Shown in pieces: positions 9,211 through 17,869 of a DNA stretch of 64,000 bases. The stretch is from an uncultured Porphyromonadaceae bacterium (GTDB lineage: Bacteria; Bacteroidota; Bacteroidia; Bacteroidales; Muribaculaceae). Location of the stretch: NCBI GenBank assembly GCA_900544305.1, contig UQUV01000004.1, positions 1-64,000 of the forward strand. The letters are read 5' to 3'. The notes under the pieces were generated by a model. The model worked only from the letters and a program-made list of their open reading frames with translations. It did no database searches and was not told where the DNA came from. A program made the translations under genes and the position numbers. Every line of letters begins with the position of its first letter. Position 1 is the stretch's first letter.

Positions 9211-9298
9211 CAGGTTCGGAATTTGCCGGATAGTCGTAAGTTTTCTTCTAAAAAGGAATTATTCCGGCAGAAAACCGAACAATTTCGTGGATAAATTG

Positions 9299-9306
9299 TA
9301 AATTTG
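9299..9306 (+). promoter_or_regulatory. -7 promoter box (TAAATTTG) for the AsmA-HAD-aroB operon
   Basis: Perfect TAnnTTTG match 31 bases upstream of the ATG at 9338. The -33 element is not clear. Confidence 0.5.
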
Positions 9307-9337
9307 TAGAAAGCTAAGTCTTCCAATTGTCTACGAA

Positions 9338-12300
9338 ATGAAAGAAACGATAGAAAATAGTAATCAGGAGCAAACATCAGAACAAAAAACGAAACCGAAA
9401 GGGAGACGGGCAGGGAAGATTCTGAAACGTACCTTGAAAGTGACGGGCTGGCTGGTGTTGGCTGTCGTGTTGTTGGTGGCTGCAGCGTTAGGCTGCGTTG
9501 TTTGGTTGCTCACGCCTGAGCGACTGACTCCCATTGTGGAAAATCTTGCCAACGAAAACCTCCAGGGCGAGGTGAAGATTGGCCGTGTAGAACTGACGGT
9601 GTGGGAAACTTTCCCTCAGGCCTCGCTCGATGTGCAGAGGGTAGAGGTGACTACCGCCGGATTTGCCAAAGCCAACCGTTTGCCTGCCGGTTCCGACTCT
9701 CTTCTGTCAGTGGGACGGATGCGCCTGGAACTGAATTTGGCGAAAGTGGCGCTGATGGAATTCGACATTACGGAACTCAGCATTGATTCGATACGTGCCA
9801 ATGCCGTGTCGGTCAATGACAGCACCGCCAACTTCCTGCAACTGCTACCGCCGTCCACTACCCCCGAAGACACCGCTTCGTCCGGCTTGGGGATAATGCC
9901 GAAAGTGGTGCTCCGCAAATTCAGTGTGACCAACAATCGCGGTATTCGTTATGCGGATGTCGCTTCCAATATGGACTGTACGCTGCATACCGATTCGTTG
10001 GAGTTGGGTTACGACGGACAGCGTAAGGGCTATCATATTGTCTTTACCGGCGCAGTCGATGCCCAATTGCCGGAATATGGCGTTGCGCAGACCGTGCCCT
10101 ATGCGTTTAGGGGAAATATCGGGTGGAACACCGACAATCCTTACCGGTTCAGCCTGACTGATTTTAACGCCAATGTGGCAAGCATGCCGATAGCGGCTGA
10201 CTTGTCGGCAAATCTTGGTGATACGATTGTGGTCGACCGCATGAATGTCGCAATGGGACCGCTCCGCTATACGGACGTGGCAGAATATGTGCCGGCTTCC
10301 TATATGAAGGGTTTTGAAAATCTGACGACGGACTTTTCCGTCACAGCCGCGTTGAAACTCGTAAAGCCTTTCCGTGTGGGTGTCGATGCCGAACCTTCGT
10401 TTGAGGCCGAAGTGCAGATTCCGGAATGCTATATTCAGCCGGGCAAGTCGCGCGACTATCGCATCCAGCGTTTCGCGTTGGATGCAAATCTGGCGTATGA
10501 TGCCGATTCGCCGGAGAAAAGCCGGCTTCGGTTGGGCCGTTGTCTGTTGCAGGGCTTCGGCATTTCGCTGGACGTTTCCGGCAATGCTTCCGACCTGAAA
10601 GGCAATTCGCTGGTGGATACGAAGGTGACGGGTGAAGTGGACTTTGGAAAGCTCGTGAAGCTGATGCCAAAGAAACTGCCGGTGCGCATAGCCGGACGAA
10701 TGAAGCTGAACACGGCGCTGCGTTTCCATTTGAGTGATTTGAATGTCAACTCTTTCCATAAAATGCAGGCTAACGGCGAAGTGGATTTGCGGAACATGTT
10801 CTATCTTTCGCCGATGGACTCGATGGCTGTCTTTGCACGGACCGGAAAAATCAAATTCGGAACCAACAGCCAGTTCCTGAATGCCAACAATGAAATGAAG
10901 GACATTTTGATGGCATCCGTTTCGCTCGATTCTCTGTATGCTGGCATGCCGGGACTTCGCCTCAGTATGACGAAGGCAAGTATCGGTGCGGGAAGTTTGG
11001 GCAAGGCTTCCGACTTGCTCGACACGACAAGCATCACGCCTATCGGGGCCCGGATTAAAATTGGACGACTCAATCTGCTCAGTAAGGCCGACTCTTCGCA
11101 AATCCGTGTAGTGGATTTTGAAAGCAACGGTTCTATCAAGCGGTTTAAGGATAATGGAAAACTTCCGTTGCTGGATTTCGGCATCGGCTTCAAGCGCATA
11201 CGTTATAGCGACCGCATGACAAGTCTTGTGCTCCGTGAAGGAAAAATCGGCTTGCTTGCCAACCGAAAACCCGGCCGTCGGAATTTGCGTTTGCAGGCAC
11301 GAATCGACTCGATGTGCCAGGTTTATCCGGAACTGTCGCGCGACTCCGTGGTGGCCCTTTACCGTTCACAGCAACGGAGGGCGCATAAAACGGTGGAATT
11401 GAGTGAAGATGAATTTGTCGACCTTTCGCTCGACAACGAATTCAAACGCATCTTCCGTCGCTGGAACATGCGCGGGGAAATCAAGGCAAAACGTTGTATG
11501 CTGTTTACTCCTTATTTCCCGGTAAGAAATGTGCTGAAGAATGTGGACATGACTTTCAATATGGACAGTTTCAACATCAATAATCTGGGTTATAAGGTAG
11601 GCCGTTCCGACATGACGTTGAGCGGTTCCGTATCGAATATCCGCCAGACATTGATGGGCAGCAAGCGCAAGCCGCTGACGTTTACATTCTCAATCCTGTC
11701 GGATACGCTCGATGTCAACCAATTGCTTTCTGTTGCCTACAAGGGTTCTGCATTTGCCGCCGACACTTTGCAGAGTGCCGCATTCAATATCTCGTCTGTC
11801 GACGATGAAAACCGTTTGGAAGAAATGGTGGTATCATCTTCGGAATCAGCCGATACGGCCGTACAGCATGCCATCATCATCCCGAAAAACATAGCGATGG
11901 ATTTGAAGGTGCGCAACAAATATGCACGTTACAGCGATTTGGATCTGTATGATTTGCGTTCCGACCTAATGGTCAACAAGGGTGTGTTGAGTCTGCGCAA
12001 TCTTGCAGGCAAGACTACCGACGGCTCGATGAAGCTGGACATGGTCTATGCTACCGCATCACGCAAGGATATCGGTTTCGGCATGTTTATGAATCTGCGG
12101 GATATCAACGTCGGACGTTTCCTTCACATGATGCCTGACCTCGACACCATTATGCCTATGCTGAAGGAGGTGGACGGAGTTATCAATTCCCGTCTGGCGA
12201 TAACTACGAAAGTGGATTCGCTGATGAACGTGATGCTGCCGACTACCAATGCCGCTTTGCAGATTGACGGAAAAGACCTTGTGCTGCTCGATTCCGAAAC

Positions 12301-12955
12301 TTTCCGCACGCTGTCGAAGCTGCTTCTTTTCAAGAACAAGCAGCGTAATGTGATTGACAGCCTTTCGATGGAAGTGGCTGCCTACGATTCGAAAATCGAC
12401 GTCTATCCGTTTATTCTCAATATGGACCGCTACAAGCTCGGTATTATGGGTACCAACGATTTCGACATGAACGTCAACTACCATATTTCGATACTCAAAT
12501 CGCCGATTCCGTTCAAGTTCGGTGTGAACATTACGGGTAATGTCGACGACTTGAAATTTGGGCTTGGCAAGGCGAAGTTGAAAGAAAATGAGGTGGCACG
12601 TACTACCGCCATTACCGATTCAACCCGTCTGAACCTCTACCGCCAGATGGGAGAGGTGTTCCGTCGTGGAGCTGAGGCGGCTTTGCGAAACAGCGACATG
12701 AGTATGTATAACGAGGCGCAGAAACGGAACCTGCGTAAAAAACAGGGTAACCTTACGGATGAAAAACTGACTCACACCGACAGCCTGAATCTGATTCGGG
12801 AGGGAGTCATTGCTTTGCCCGACAGTGTACCGACTGTTCAGCCGACAGAAATGCAGAACGCGGATAATACAGACAAAGGAGAGAAAAAAGAAAACGAAAA
12901 ACCTAAAAGGCAGAAAGCTTCAATGCGTAGGCAGGAGGCCGTAAAGCCGGAATAA
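9338..12955 (+). CDS. Large AsmA-like inner-membrane-anchored periplasmic protein
   Basis: This 1205-residue protein has a short basic cytoplasmic tail, one transmembrane helix (about 30-55), and then a very long periplasmic region of repeating beta-strand pattern with an AsmA N-terminal domain (from about residue 58) and an AsmA-like C-terminal region (about 1000-1140). The tail after about 1150 is charged and low-complexity (Lys/Glu/Arg). AsmA/TamB/YhdP proteins form hydrophobic grooves that move phospholipids between inner and outer membrane; that role is inferred for this one. It is first in a run with a HAD phosphatase (12 bases downstream) and AroB. Confidence 0.85.
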   Translation: MKETIENSNQEQTSEQKTKPKGRRAGKILKRTLKVTGWLVLAVVLLVAAALGCVVWLLTPERLTPIVENLANENLQGEVKIGRVELTVWETFPQASLDVQRVEVTTAGFAKANRLPAGSDSLLSVGRMRLELNLAKVALMEFDITELSIDSIRANAVSVNDSTANFLQLLPPSTTPEDTASSGLGIMPKVVLRKFSVTNNRGIRYADVASNMDCTLHTDSLELGYDGQRKGYHIVFTGAVDAQLPEYGVAQTVPYAFRGNIGWNTDNPYRFSLTDFNANVASMPIAADLSANLGDTIVVDRMNVAMGPLRYTDVAEYVPASYMKGFENLTTDFSVTAALKLVKPFRVGVDAEPSFEAEVQIPECYIQPGKSRDYRIQRFALDANLAYDADSPEKSRLRLGRCLLQGFGISLDVSGNASDLKGNSLVDTKVTGEVDFGKLVKLMPKKLPVRIAGRMKLNTALRFHLSDLNVNSFHKMQANGEVDLRNMFYLSPMDSMAVFARTGKIKFGTNSQFLNANNEMKDILMASVSLDSLYAGMPGLRLSMTKASIGAGSLGKASDLLDTTSITPIGARIKIGRLNLLSKADSSQIRVVDFESNGSIKRFKDNGKLPLLDFGIGFKRIRYSDRMTSLVLREGKIGLLANRKPGRRNLRLQARIDSMCQVYPELSRDSVVALYRSQQRRAHKTVELSEDEFVDLSLDNEFKRIFRRWNMRGEIKAKRCMLFTPYFPVRNVLKNVDMTFNMDSFNINNLGYKVGRSDMTLSGSVSNIRQTLMGSKRKPLTFTFSILSDTLDVNQLLSVAYKGSAFAADTLQSAAFNISSVDDENRLEEMVVSSSESADTAVQHAIIIPKNIAMDLKVRNKYARYSDLDLYDLRSDLMVNKGVLSLRNLAGKTTDGSMKLDMVYATASRKDIGFGMFMNLRDINVGRFLHMMPDLDTIMPMLKEVDGVINSRLAITTKVDSLMNVMLPTTNAALQIDGKDLVLLDSETFRTLSKLLLFKNKQRNVIDSLSMEVAAYDSKIDVYPFILNMDRYKLGIMGTNDFDMNVNYHISILKSPIPFKFGVNITGNVDDLKFGLGKAKLKENEVARTTAITDSTRLNLYRQMGEVFRRGAEAALRNSDMSMYNEAQKRNLRKKQGNLTDEKLTHTDSLNLIREGVIALPDSVPTVQPTEMQNADNTDKGEKKENEKPKRQKASMRRQEAVKPE

Positions 12956-12966
12956 TACAACAAAAC

Positions 12967-13728
12967 ATGATGACAAAAGAAGAAACTGCTTACCGGAATT
13001 ATCTGGAACGGACAGGCGAGAAGTCTGCTCCTATTGCTGCCGCCCTGATTGATATGGACGGAGTGCTTTACGACTCAATGCCTAACCATGCAAAGGCGTG
13101 GGAGAAGGTCGCTGCCGAACAGGGATGGAATTTTACGCCCGAAGAATTTTATCTGTATGAGGGAATGACGGGCGACGGCATTATCCGTCTGCTTATGAAA
13201 CGCGAAAAAGGGCGTACGGATGTGACGGACGAAGAGTCAAGAAAAATTTATGCTTCGAAGGTAGCACATTTTTCCACAATGGGACCGGTCAATCAGATTG
13301 ACGGAACTGCGGGAATGCTGAATACGTTGCGTGACTCAGGAATTCAGCGTGTGCTGGTGACGGGCTCCGGACAGAATTCGTTGATTGACCGCCTCAATAC
13401 TGACTATCCGGGAATATTCTCCAATGAACTCCGTGTGACGGGCTACGATGTGAAAAAGGGCAAGCCCGATCCGGAACCTTACCTTATGGGATTGCAAAAA
13501 GCACACCAGCAGGCCGGCAGTACGATCGTGATTGAGAATGCGCCGTTGGGTGTGCGTGCCGGTCATGCTTCGGGATGCTTTACGGTGGGCATCACTACCG
13601 GTCCGATTCCGGCACCGGTCATGTATGAAAACGGAGCGGACATCGTCTACCCGACAATGCGCGACTTTGCGGCTGCGTTGCCTTCGCTGATTGAGCTTCG
13701 CAAACGGCTGTCGGAAAAGGAGGGATAG
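12967..13728 (+). CDS. HAD-superfamily hydrolase, beta-phosphoglucomutase-like
   Basis: The HAD motif I DMDGVLYDS contains the nucleophile Asp29 and the acid/base Asp31. Motif II is the Thr in VLVTGSG, motif III the Lys in KKGKPDPEPY, and motif IV is around IENAPLG, where the usual acidic residue pair is Glu-Asn rather than Glu-Asp. The helical cap after motif I places it in subfamily I (phosphatase or phosphomutase on sugar phosphates). The product is 253 residues and cytosolic. It starts 12 bases after AsmA and ends 3 bases before aroB, so it is co-transcribed. The substrate is not predictable. A second ATG three bases in could also be used. Confidence 0.9.
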   Translation: MMTKEETAYRNYLERTGEKSAPIAAALIDMDGVLYDSMPNHAKAWEKVAAEQGWNFTPEEFYLYEGMTGDGIIRLLMKREKGRTDVTDEESRKIYASKVAHFSTMGPVNQIDGTAGMLNTLRDSGIQRVLVTGSGQNSLIDRLNTDYPGIFSNELRVTGYDVKKGKPDPEPYLMGLQKAHQQAGSTIVIENAPLGVRAGHASGCFTVGITTGPIPAPVMYENGADIVYPTMRDFAAALPSLIELRKRLSEKEG

Positions 13729-13731
13729 ACA

Positions 13732-14793
13732 ATGGAACATCAGGAACTGCTGTTTACTAACCATGTGTCGGAGGCCTTGTCGGAACTGCTTGCCGGCATG
13801 CAGGCCAACCGCGTGTTTGTACTGACCGATGAAAATACACGTCGGGAAGTGCTGCCACGGCTTTCGGAAAATGCTTTCGTCAAGGATGCAGCCATCATAG
13901 AGATACCCGCCGGCGACATGAACAAGAACTTGGATTCGCTCAGCCATGTGTGGCAGGAATTGCAGAAAGGGGGAGCTACACGCCGTTCGGTGATGATAAA
14001 TCTCGGCGGGGGAGTGGTGACCGACCTTGGAGGTTTTGCCGCTGCCACGTTCAAGCGCGGCATGCGTTTCATCAATGTGCCGACCACGCTGCTTAGTGCC
14101 GTCGATGCCGCTGTGGGCGGAAAGACGGGCGTGAATTTCAATGGGCTGAAGAATGAAATCGGGGTTTTCTGCGAAGCGCAGGCGGTGATTATTTCCACCT
14201 GTTTCTTCCGTACGCTTCCCGAACATGAAGTGAAGTCGGGTTATGCCGAAATGCTGAAACACGGGTTGCTGAGCGATGAAAAGACCTATAAGAAACTGCT
14301 TGCTTATGATTTCGGATGCAGCGACGGCGATGAACTTTTGTCGCTGTTGCAGGAATCGGTGGAGGTGAAACGCCGTATTGTGGAGCAGGACCCGTTTGAA
14401 AAGGGACTCCGCCGTGCGTTGAATTTAGGTCATACGATAGGGCACGCCTTTGAAAGTTTTGCCATGCGCCGCGACCGTCCCGTTTCGCACGGTTATGCCG
14501 TTGCCTGGGGGCTTGTGGTAGAGGCTGTATTGTCGAAACTTGTCAAGGGGATGGACAGTGAGATTCTCTATGGACTGGCCGACTATGTCTATCGCCATTA
14601 CGGAGTGTTCCCCATAACTTGCGACGACTACGACGAGTTGCTGGAGTTGATGCGTCACGACAAGAAAAGCGAATCGGGTGAATACAACTTTACGCTGATT
14701 CGTCGTGCAGGTGATGTGGAAGTTGACTGCCATTTGCCGGAAGCGGAGATACGTACGGCGCTTGACATCTATCGGGATTTGATGCACATTTGA
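13732..14793 (+). CDS. aroB: 3-dehydroquinate synthase
   Basis: This enzyme converts DAHP to 3-dehydroquinate, the second step of the shikimate pathway for aromatic amino acids, using NAD and a divalent metal. The 353-residue length matches the family (about 360). Recognisable motifs are GGGVVTDLGGF (NAD binding), KTGVNFNGLKN and the metal-ligand histidine segment LNLGHTIGHAFE. It is cytosolic. The ATG follows the HAD stop by three bases, and the gene ends 19 bases before a convergent gene. No other shikimate gene is in the window. Confidence 0.96.
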   Translation: MEHQELLFTNHVSEALSELLAGMQANRVFVLTDENTRREVLPRLSENAFVKDAAIIEIPAGDMNKNLDSLSHVWQELQKGGATRRSVMINLGGGVVTDLGGFAAATFKRGMRFINVPTTLLSAVDAAVGGKTGVNFNGLKNEIGVFCEAQAVIISTCFFRTLPEHEVKSGYAEMLKHGLLSDEKTYKKLLAYDFGCSDGDELLSLLQESVEVKRRIVEQDPFEKGLRRALNLGHTIGHAFESFAMRRDRPVSHGYAVAWGLVVEAVLSKLVKGMDSEILYGLADYVYRHYGVFPITCDDYDELLELMRHDKKSESGEYNFTLIRRAGDVEVDCHLPEAEIRTALDIYRDLMHI

Positions 14794-14799
14794 TGATTG

Positions 14800-14832
14800 C
14801 CGTCGGGGAGCGTCACTGCTCGGTGTCGACGG
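14800..14832. terminator. Possible bidirectional terminator between convergent genes
   Basis: ccgtcg pairs with cgacgg, with a further gag/ctc pairing inside; the hairpin overlaps the last codons of the minus-strand gene. T-tracts are weak on both sides. Confidence 0.35.
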
Positions 14833-15298
14833 TTATCTTTACATCATAGCTGAGGAGCGTATATGCCACGGTGAAGGGCGTTGCGCTCCTTTTCGGTTTT
14901 TTGCCGAGGTGATAGTAGAAATTGTGTTGGCGGTCGAACGAGCGAATGGATACCTGTCGTGTTGTCGCTGCCGGAATATCGCAGTTGATTTCGTAAAATT
15001 CTTCATGGAGCATTTCGCCTTCGGGCATGCTGTAGGTGAATTTTACACACAGGCGCGAGAGGTGGAAAGGCGTTTCGTTGGTGACGAAAAACGTTTCATT
15101 GGCATCGTTGACGGTTTTGCTGTAGCCGGAAAAGGTGATGCGGTCGGCATAGCGAAGCGTGTCGGCTGTGCCGTTGCGCAGCAGTTCTTCCATGGTGGAG
15201 AGCGGTGTCAGCTGGGTGCGCAGAGTGTTTACCTTTCGTTTGGCTGGCAGTTGGACCATGGCAATGGCAGCCAATATCAGAATCAGTACGCGTTTCAT
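14813..15298 (-). CDS. Hypothetical secreted protein
   Basis: This 161-residue protein has an N-terminal signal peptide (about 1-19). The body is predicted mainly beta, about 140 residues, with no Cys-rich pattern beyond two isolated Cys. I do not recognise a family. It lies 5 bases after the 15304-15888 gene and is the last member of a three-gene minus-strand operon headed by the DUF3078 barrel, so an envelope role is likely. Confidence 0.75.
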   Translation of the reverse strand: MKRVLILILAAIAMVQLPAKRKVNTLRTQLTPLSTMEELLRNGTADTLRYADRITFSGYSKTVNDANETFFVTNETPFHLSRLCVKFTYSMPEGEMLHEEFYEINCDIPAATTRQVSIRSFDRQHNFYYHLGKKPKRSATPFTVAYTLLSYDVKITVDTEQ

Positions 15299-15303
15299 GA
15301 TAA

Positions 15304-15888
15304 TTAAAAATATATGGTTTCGTTGTCGTCTTTTCCGATTTCTATTTTTCGTAGTCCAGGTTGAGGTTTTTCCTTGTCAAAGTGCGGATAGACTCCTACG
15401 CCTTGGAGCGTAGAGTTGGGAATTATCCGAGCCAGATTGACTCTCAGTTTCAACCTGAGTTCCGGGTTGCTGAACAGCACCGTCTTTCCTTTTGCCGTGA
15501 TTACGGCTTTGCTTTCGACGAGCGTGTGCGACAGGCCTTCTTCCAAATTGCGGTAAATGTAGCAGTAGAGTTCTGCCGGGGCTGCTGCACGGACCATATA
15601 GCCCACAATCGTACCGCGGTCGATGGACTTGTCGGCCGACTCGACGGCAACAATCCGATAATAAGTCGGAGAATGGAGTTCGGATATGTTTTCCGTGTGT
15701 TTTTCAATCCCCACAATCATGCCCCTATCGGGATAAACCCAGAGTCCGGTCAGACTGTCGGCAGCCTGTTGAACATGCAACGCCGGCTTCCAGTCATAAC
15801 CTCTCAGTGGTTTCACCGAGTCGGGAAATTCCATCGCCGCTGCAAGTAGCGGAACGAGGAATGTCAGTATGACGGAAAGCCGGCGCAT
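15304..15888 (-). CDS. Hypothetical secreted protein
   Basis: This 194-residue protein has a signal peptide (about 1-18). The mature part is beta-rich with regularly spaced Tyr/Ile/Val strands. No named domain is recognised, and no lipobox is present. It lies between the DUF3078 barrel gene (18 bases upstream) and another secreted protein gene (5 bases downstream). The three are probably one transcript and may act together at the periplasmic face of the outer membrane. Confidence 0.75.
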   Translation of the reverse strand: MRRLSVILTFLVPLLAAAMEFPDSVKPLRGYDWKPALHVQQAADSLTGLWVYPDRGMIVGIEKHTENISELHSPTYYRIVAVESADKSIDRGTIVGYMVRAAAPAELYCYIYRNLEEGLSHTLVESKAVITAKGKTVLFSNPELRLKLRVNLARIIPNSTLQGVGVYPHFDKEKPQPGLRKIEIGKDDNETIYF

Positions 15889-15906
15889 ATGATGTGATTT
15901 TCGTTA

Positions 15907-17403
15907 CTACATGTTGAATCGGTATTGCAGACCAAAACTGAAGATTTCCTTAAACTGCCAGTATTTCCACTTGTCGTTGTAGTTTGCCGAGTCGTCGAAA
16001 CGGAGGTGGGCATAAATCTGAGTGGAAATGTATTTGTTTACCGAGAAATTCATTGTCGTTTCCAGGTCGCTCTGCAGATAGGAATAGTCGGAGAAGACGA
16101 ACCAGCGTGAGGACAATGATATGCCCGGAACGATGGTCCATGTAAGTTTGCACTCGCTGCTCGAACCTATTTCGTGACCTAAACGCTTTCCGTTTTCAAT
16201 ACCGTAGACCGACGGGTCGATACGCGTGTCCTTGCAAATCTTCATGTTGTAGGAAAGCGGTGACAGTGACGCGTCGAACTGGCATGTTCCACGGCTGTTT
16301 GCTGTTGAATACGTCATACCGATACCGGCATTCAATTCACCCGGAGTGAGGATGGATGCCTTCAGGTTGTAGGTATTGGTTTCATAATTGTTCAGCACCT
16401 GAGTCTTGAATTGGAGGTTCATACTGTAGTAGAACTTTTTCGTTGCCTTGATACCGAATTTGGTGTTGAATTGCAGGAGGTCTTCATTGATGGCATAGTC
16501 GCGCAATTCGTCGTCGGGCGCAGAGTTCAACCCCAGTTTATACTGGAATGTCATTTCGAACAATGTGTTCGGGTTCAGCGTCTGGTTCAGTTTCAAGTTG
16601 TAGTAGATGTTGCCGATGGCGTTGAGGTTCTTTGTACCGCCCTGATACCAGTTTTCTGAAAGATAGGATTGAGAGAACTGAAGCATGGAACTGAAACTGT
16701 GAATCCAGTTCTTTTTCTTGATGTCGTTTTCCGGTGCGGCTTGTGGCAATGAAATACGACGTTCCTGAATGACCAGTTTGTTTTTCTTCACATCGGCTGT
16801 CACCTTGTATTCTTTCGGCGGTTCCGGCAGCATAGATATGTTGTAGGGAACGAGCCAAGGTGACTCGCAGACGATACGGTTGATTTGCGTGCGTTCGAAC
16901 CATATTTGCCAACCGGCATTGTCGCTCCATTCCGGGGTGAAATCCAGTTTTGTCGGAGTGTATCCGTTGTTCCATTCCTGTAAAGCAATAGGCTTGTCGG
17001 GAATAATGCTGTAGGAATAGAATACGATAGGCAGAAAGAGCAGGCTTTCTGTCGTCGGTCTGTATTCCATTCGTGCCAGTGAGTCGGCCAGTAGCAGCAG
17101 CTTTTCGGAGTTGTCGACTGCTGTCGGTATGGTGTCAGTGGCTGTTTTTTTGCGTGAAGTGTTCAGTCTTGTGAGTGCCACTTTTGTTTTTAGCGAATCG
17201 GCTGGTGTGGTCTTCTTTTGCACCACAGGCTTTTTCGTTTTCTTGGCTGTAGCAAGAGAGTCAGTCGTATTAATTGTCTTCGCCTGCACGGTTTGCAGGG
17301 AAGATTTAGCCGTCGTCCCAATCGAATCCGGCATTTCATTCGCCGTCAAAGACATCGTCGCAAATAAGGCAGCAAAAAGCGACAACGCGTATTTTTTCTT
17401 CAT
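15907..17403 (-). CDS. DUF3078 outer-membrane beta-barrel protein
   Basis: This 498-residue protein has a signal peptide (about 1-21), a Lys/Thr/Ala-rich low-complexity linker (about 30-95), and then a barrel region containing the WYQGGTKNLN signature and repeated aromatic strands typical of DUF3078. The C-terminus reads Gln-Tyr-Arg-Phe-Asn-Met. Family members are conserved in Bacteroidales outer membranes with no proven function. It is the first gene of the minus-strand trio. Confidence 0.87.
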   Translation of the reverse strand: MKKKYALSLFAALFATMSLTANEMPDSIGTTAKSSLQTVQAKTINTTDSLATAKKTKKPVVQKKTTPADSLKTKVALTRLNTSRKKTATDTIPTAVDNSEKLLLLADSLARMEYRPTTESLLFLPIVFYSYSIIPDKPIALQEWNNGYTPTKLDFTPEWSDNAGWQIWFERTQINRIVCESPWLVPYNISMLPEPPKEYKVTADVKKNKLVIQERRISLPQAAPENDIKKKNWIHSFSSMLQFSQSYLSENWYQGGTKNLNAIGNIYYNLKLNQTLNPNTLFEMTFQYKLGLNSAPDDELRDYAINEDLLQFNTKFGIKATKKFYYSMNLQFKTQVLNNYETNTYNLKASILTPGELNAGIGMTYSTANSRGTCQFDASLSPLSYNMKICKDTRIDPSVYGIENGKRLGHEIGSSSECKLTWTIVPGISLSSRWFVFSDYSYLQSDLETTMNFSVNKYISTQIYAHLRFDDSANYNDKWKYWQFKEIFSFGLQYRFNM

Positions 17404-17447
17404 ACACTTAATTATGTTTTATAGTTTGTATTAACCGAGATCTTGAT

Positions 17448-17693
17448 TTATACGTCCGATTCTTCAGTGTCTGTATTTCGGGCAACAATATCTTTTGCAG
17501 TGTCAAAATCCTTTCTGAACACAAGTATGCGCACCTTGCTTGCCGAACAGTCGGGCAATGGCAGTAGCGTCGACATATTTTCGTTGGCAATAACACATTC
17601 TATGCCGTTTGTGTTCAGCACCCCTTTAATGATATAGGCGGTTACGGCATCGGGATATGTGTCGAATGTCACAAGGTCTTCCGGTTTTTTCAT
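17448..17693 (-). CDS. DUF2007 putative signal-transducing protein
   Basis: The 81-residue protein matches the DUF2007 pattern: an N-terminal strand, an helix around DAVTAYIIKGVL, the strand GIECVIANE, and then the VRILVFRKDFDTAKDIV segment. These are small cytosolic proteins related to the ferredoxin-like/ACT fold, proposed but not proven to bind ligands. It stands alone with two tandem -7 boxes upstream. Confidence 0.85.
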   Translation of the reverse strand: MKKPEDLVTFDTYPDAVTAYIIKGVLNTNGIECVIANENMSTLLPLPDCSASKVRILVFRKDFDTAKDIVARNTDTEESDV

Positions 17694-17709
17694 ATTCTTA
17701 AGTTTTCTA

Positions 17710-17800
17710 CAAAAATAGTGAAAGGCGAGAGCAGAGACAAATGAAAACGGAGTTTTCTAATTAGACTATGCCGAGCCGCATCCTATTTTCTACAAAAATA
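17710..17800 (-). promoter_or_regulatory. Tandem -7 boxes (TATTTTTG) in a 15-base direct repeat
   Basis: Minus-strand TATTTTTG boxes lie at 17710-17717 and 17793-17800. Each is inside the plus-strand string ttttctacaaaaata (17703-17717 and 17786-17800). The nearer one would start transcription about 10 bases upstream of the DUF2007 gene. The rest of the 17694-17869 gap is AT-rich with nothing else recognisable. Confidence 0.45.
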
Positions 17801-17869
17801 CAAAATACAGTTGGATTATCCCAACAAAATCAGCTGTTTGATACTGTTTAATTTATATCGAAGAAATCC

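Noticed and set aside
9845..11101. A 418-codon open frame on the minus strand inside the AsmA-like gene
   Set aside because: It mirrors the codon bias of the sense gene, is His/Arg/Gln-rich without domain character or a promoter, and the sense protein is clearly real.
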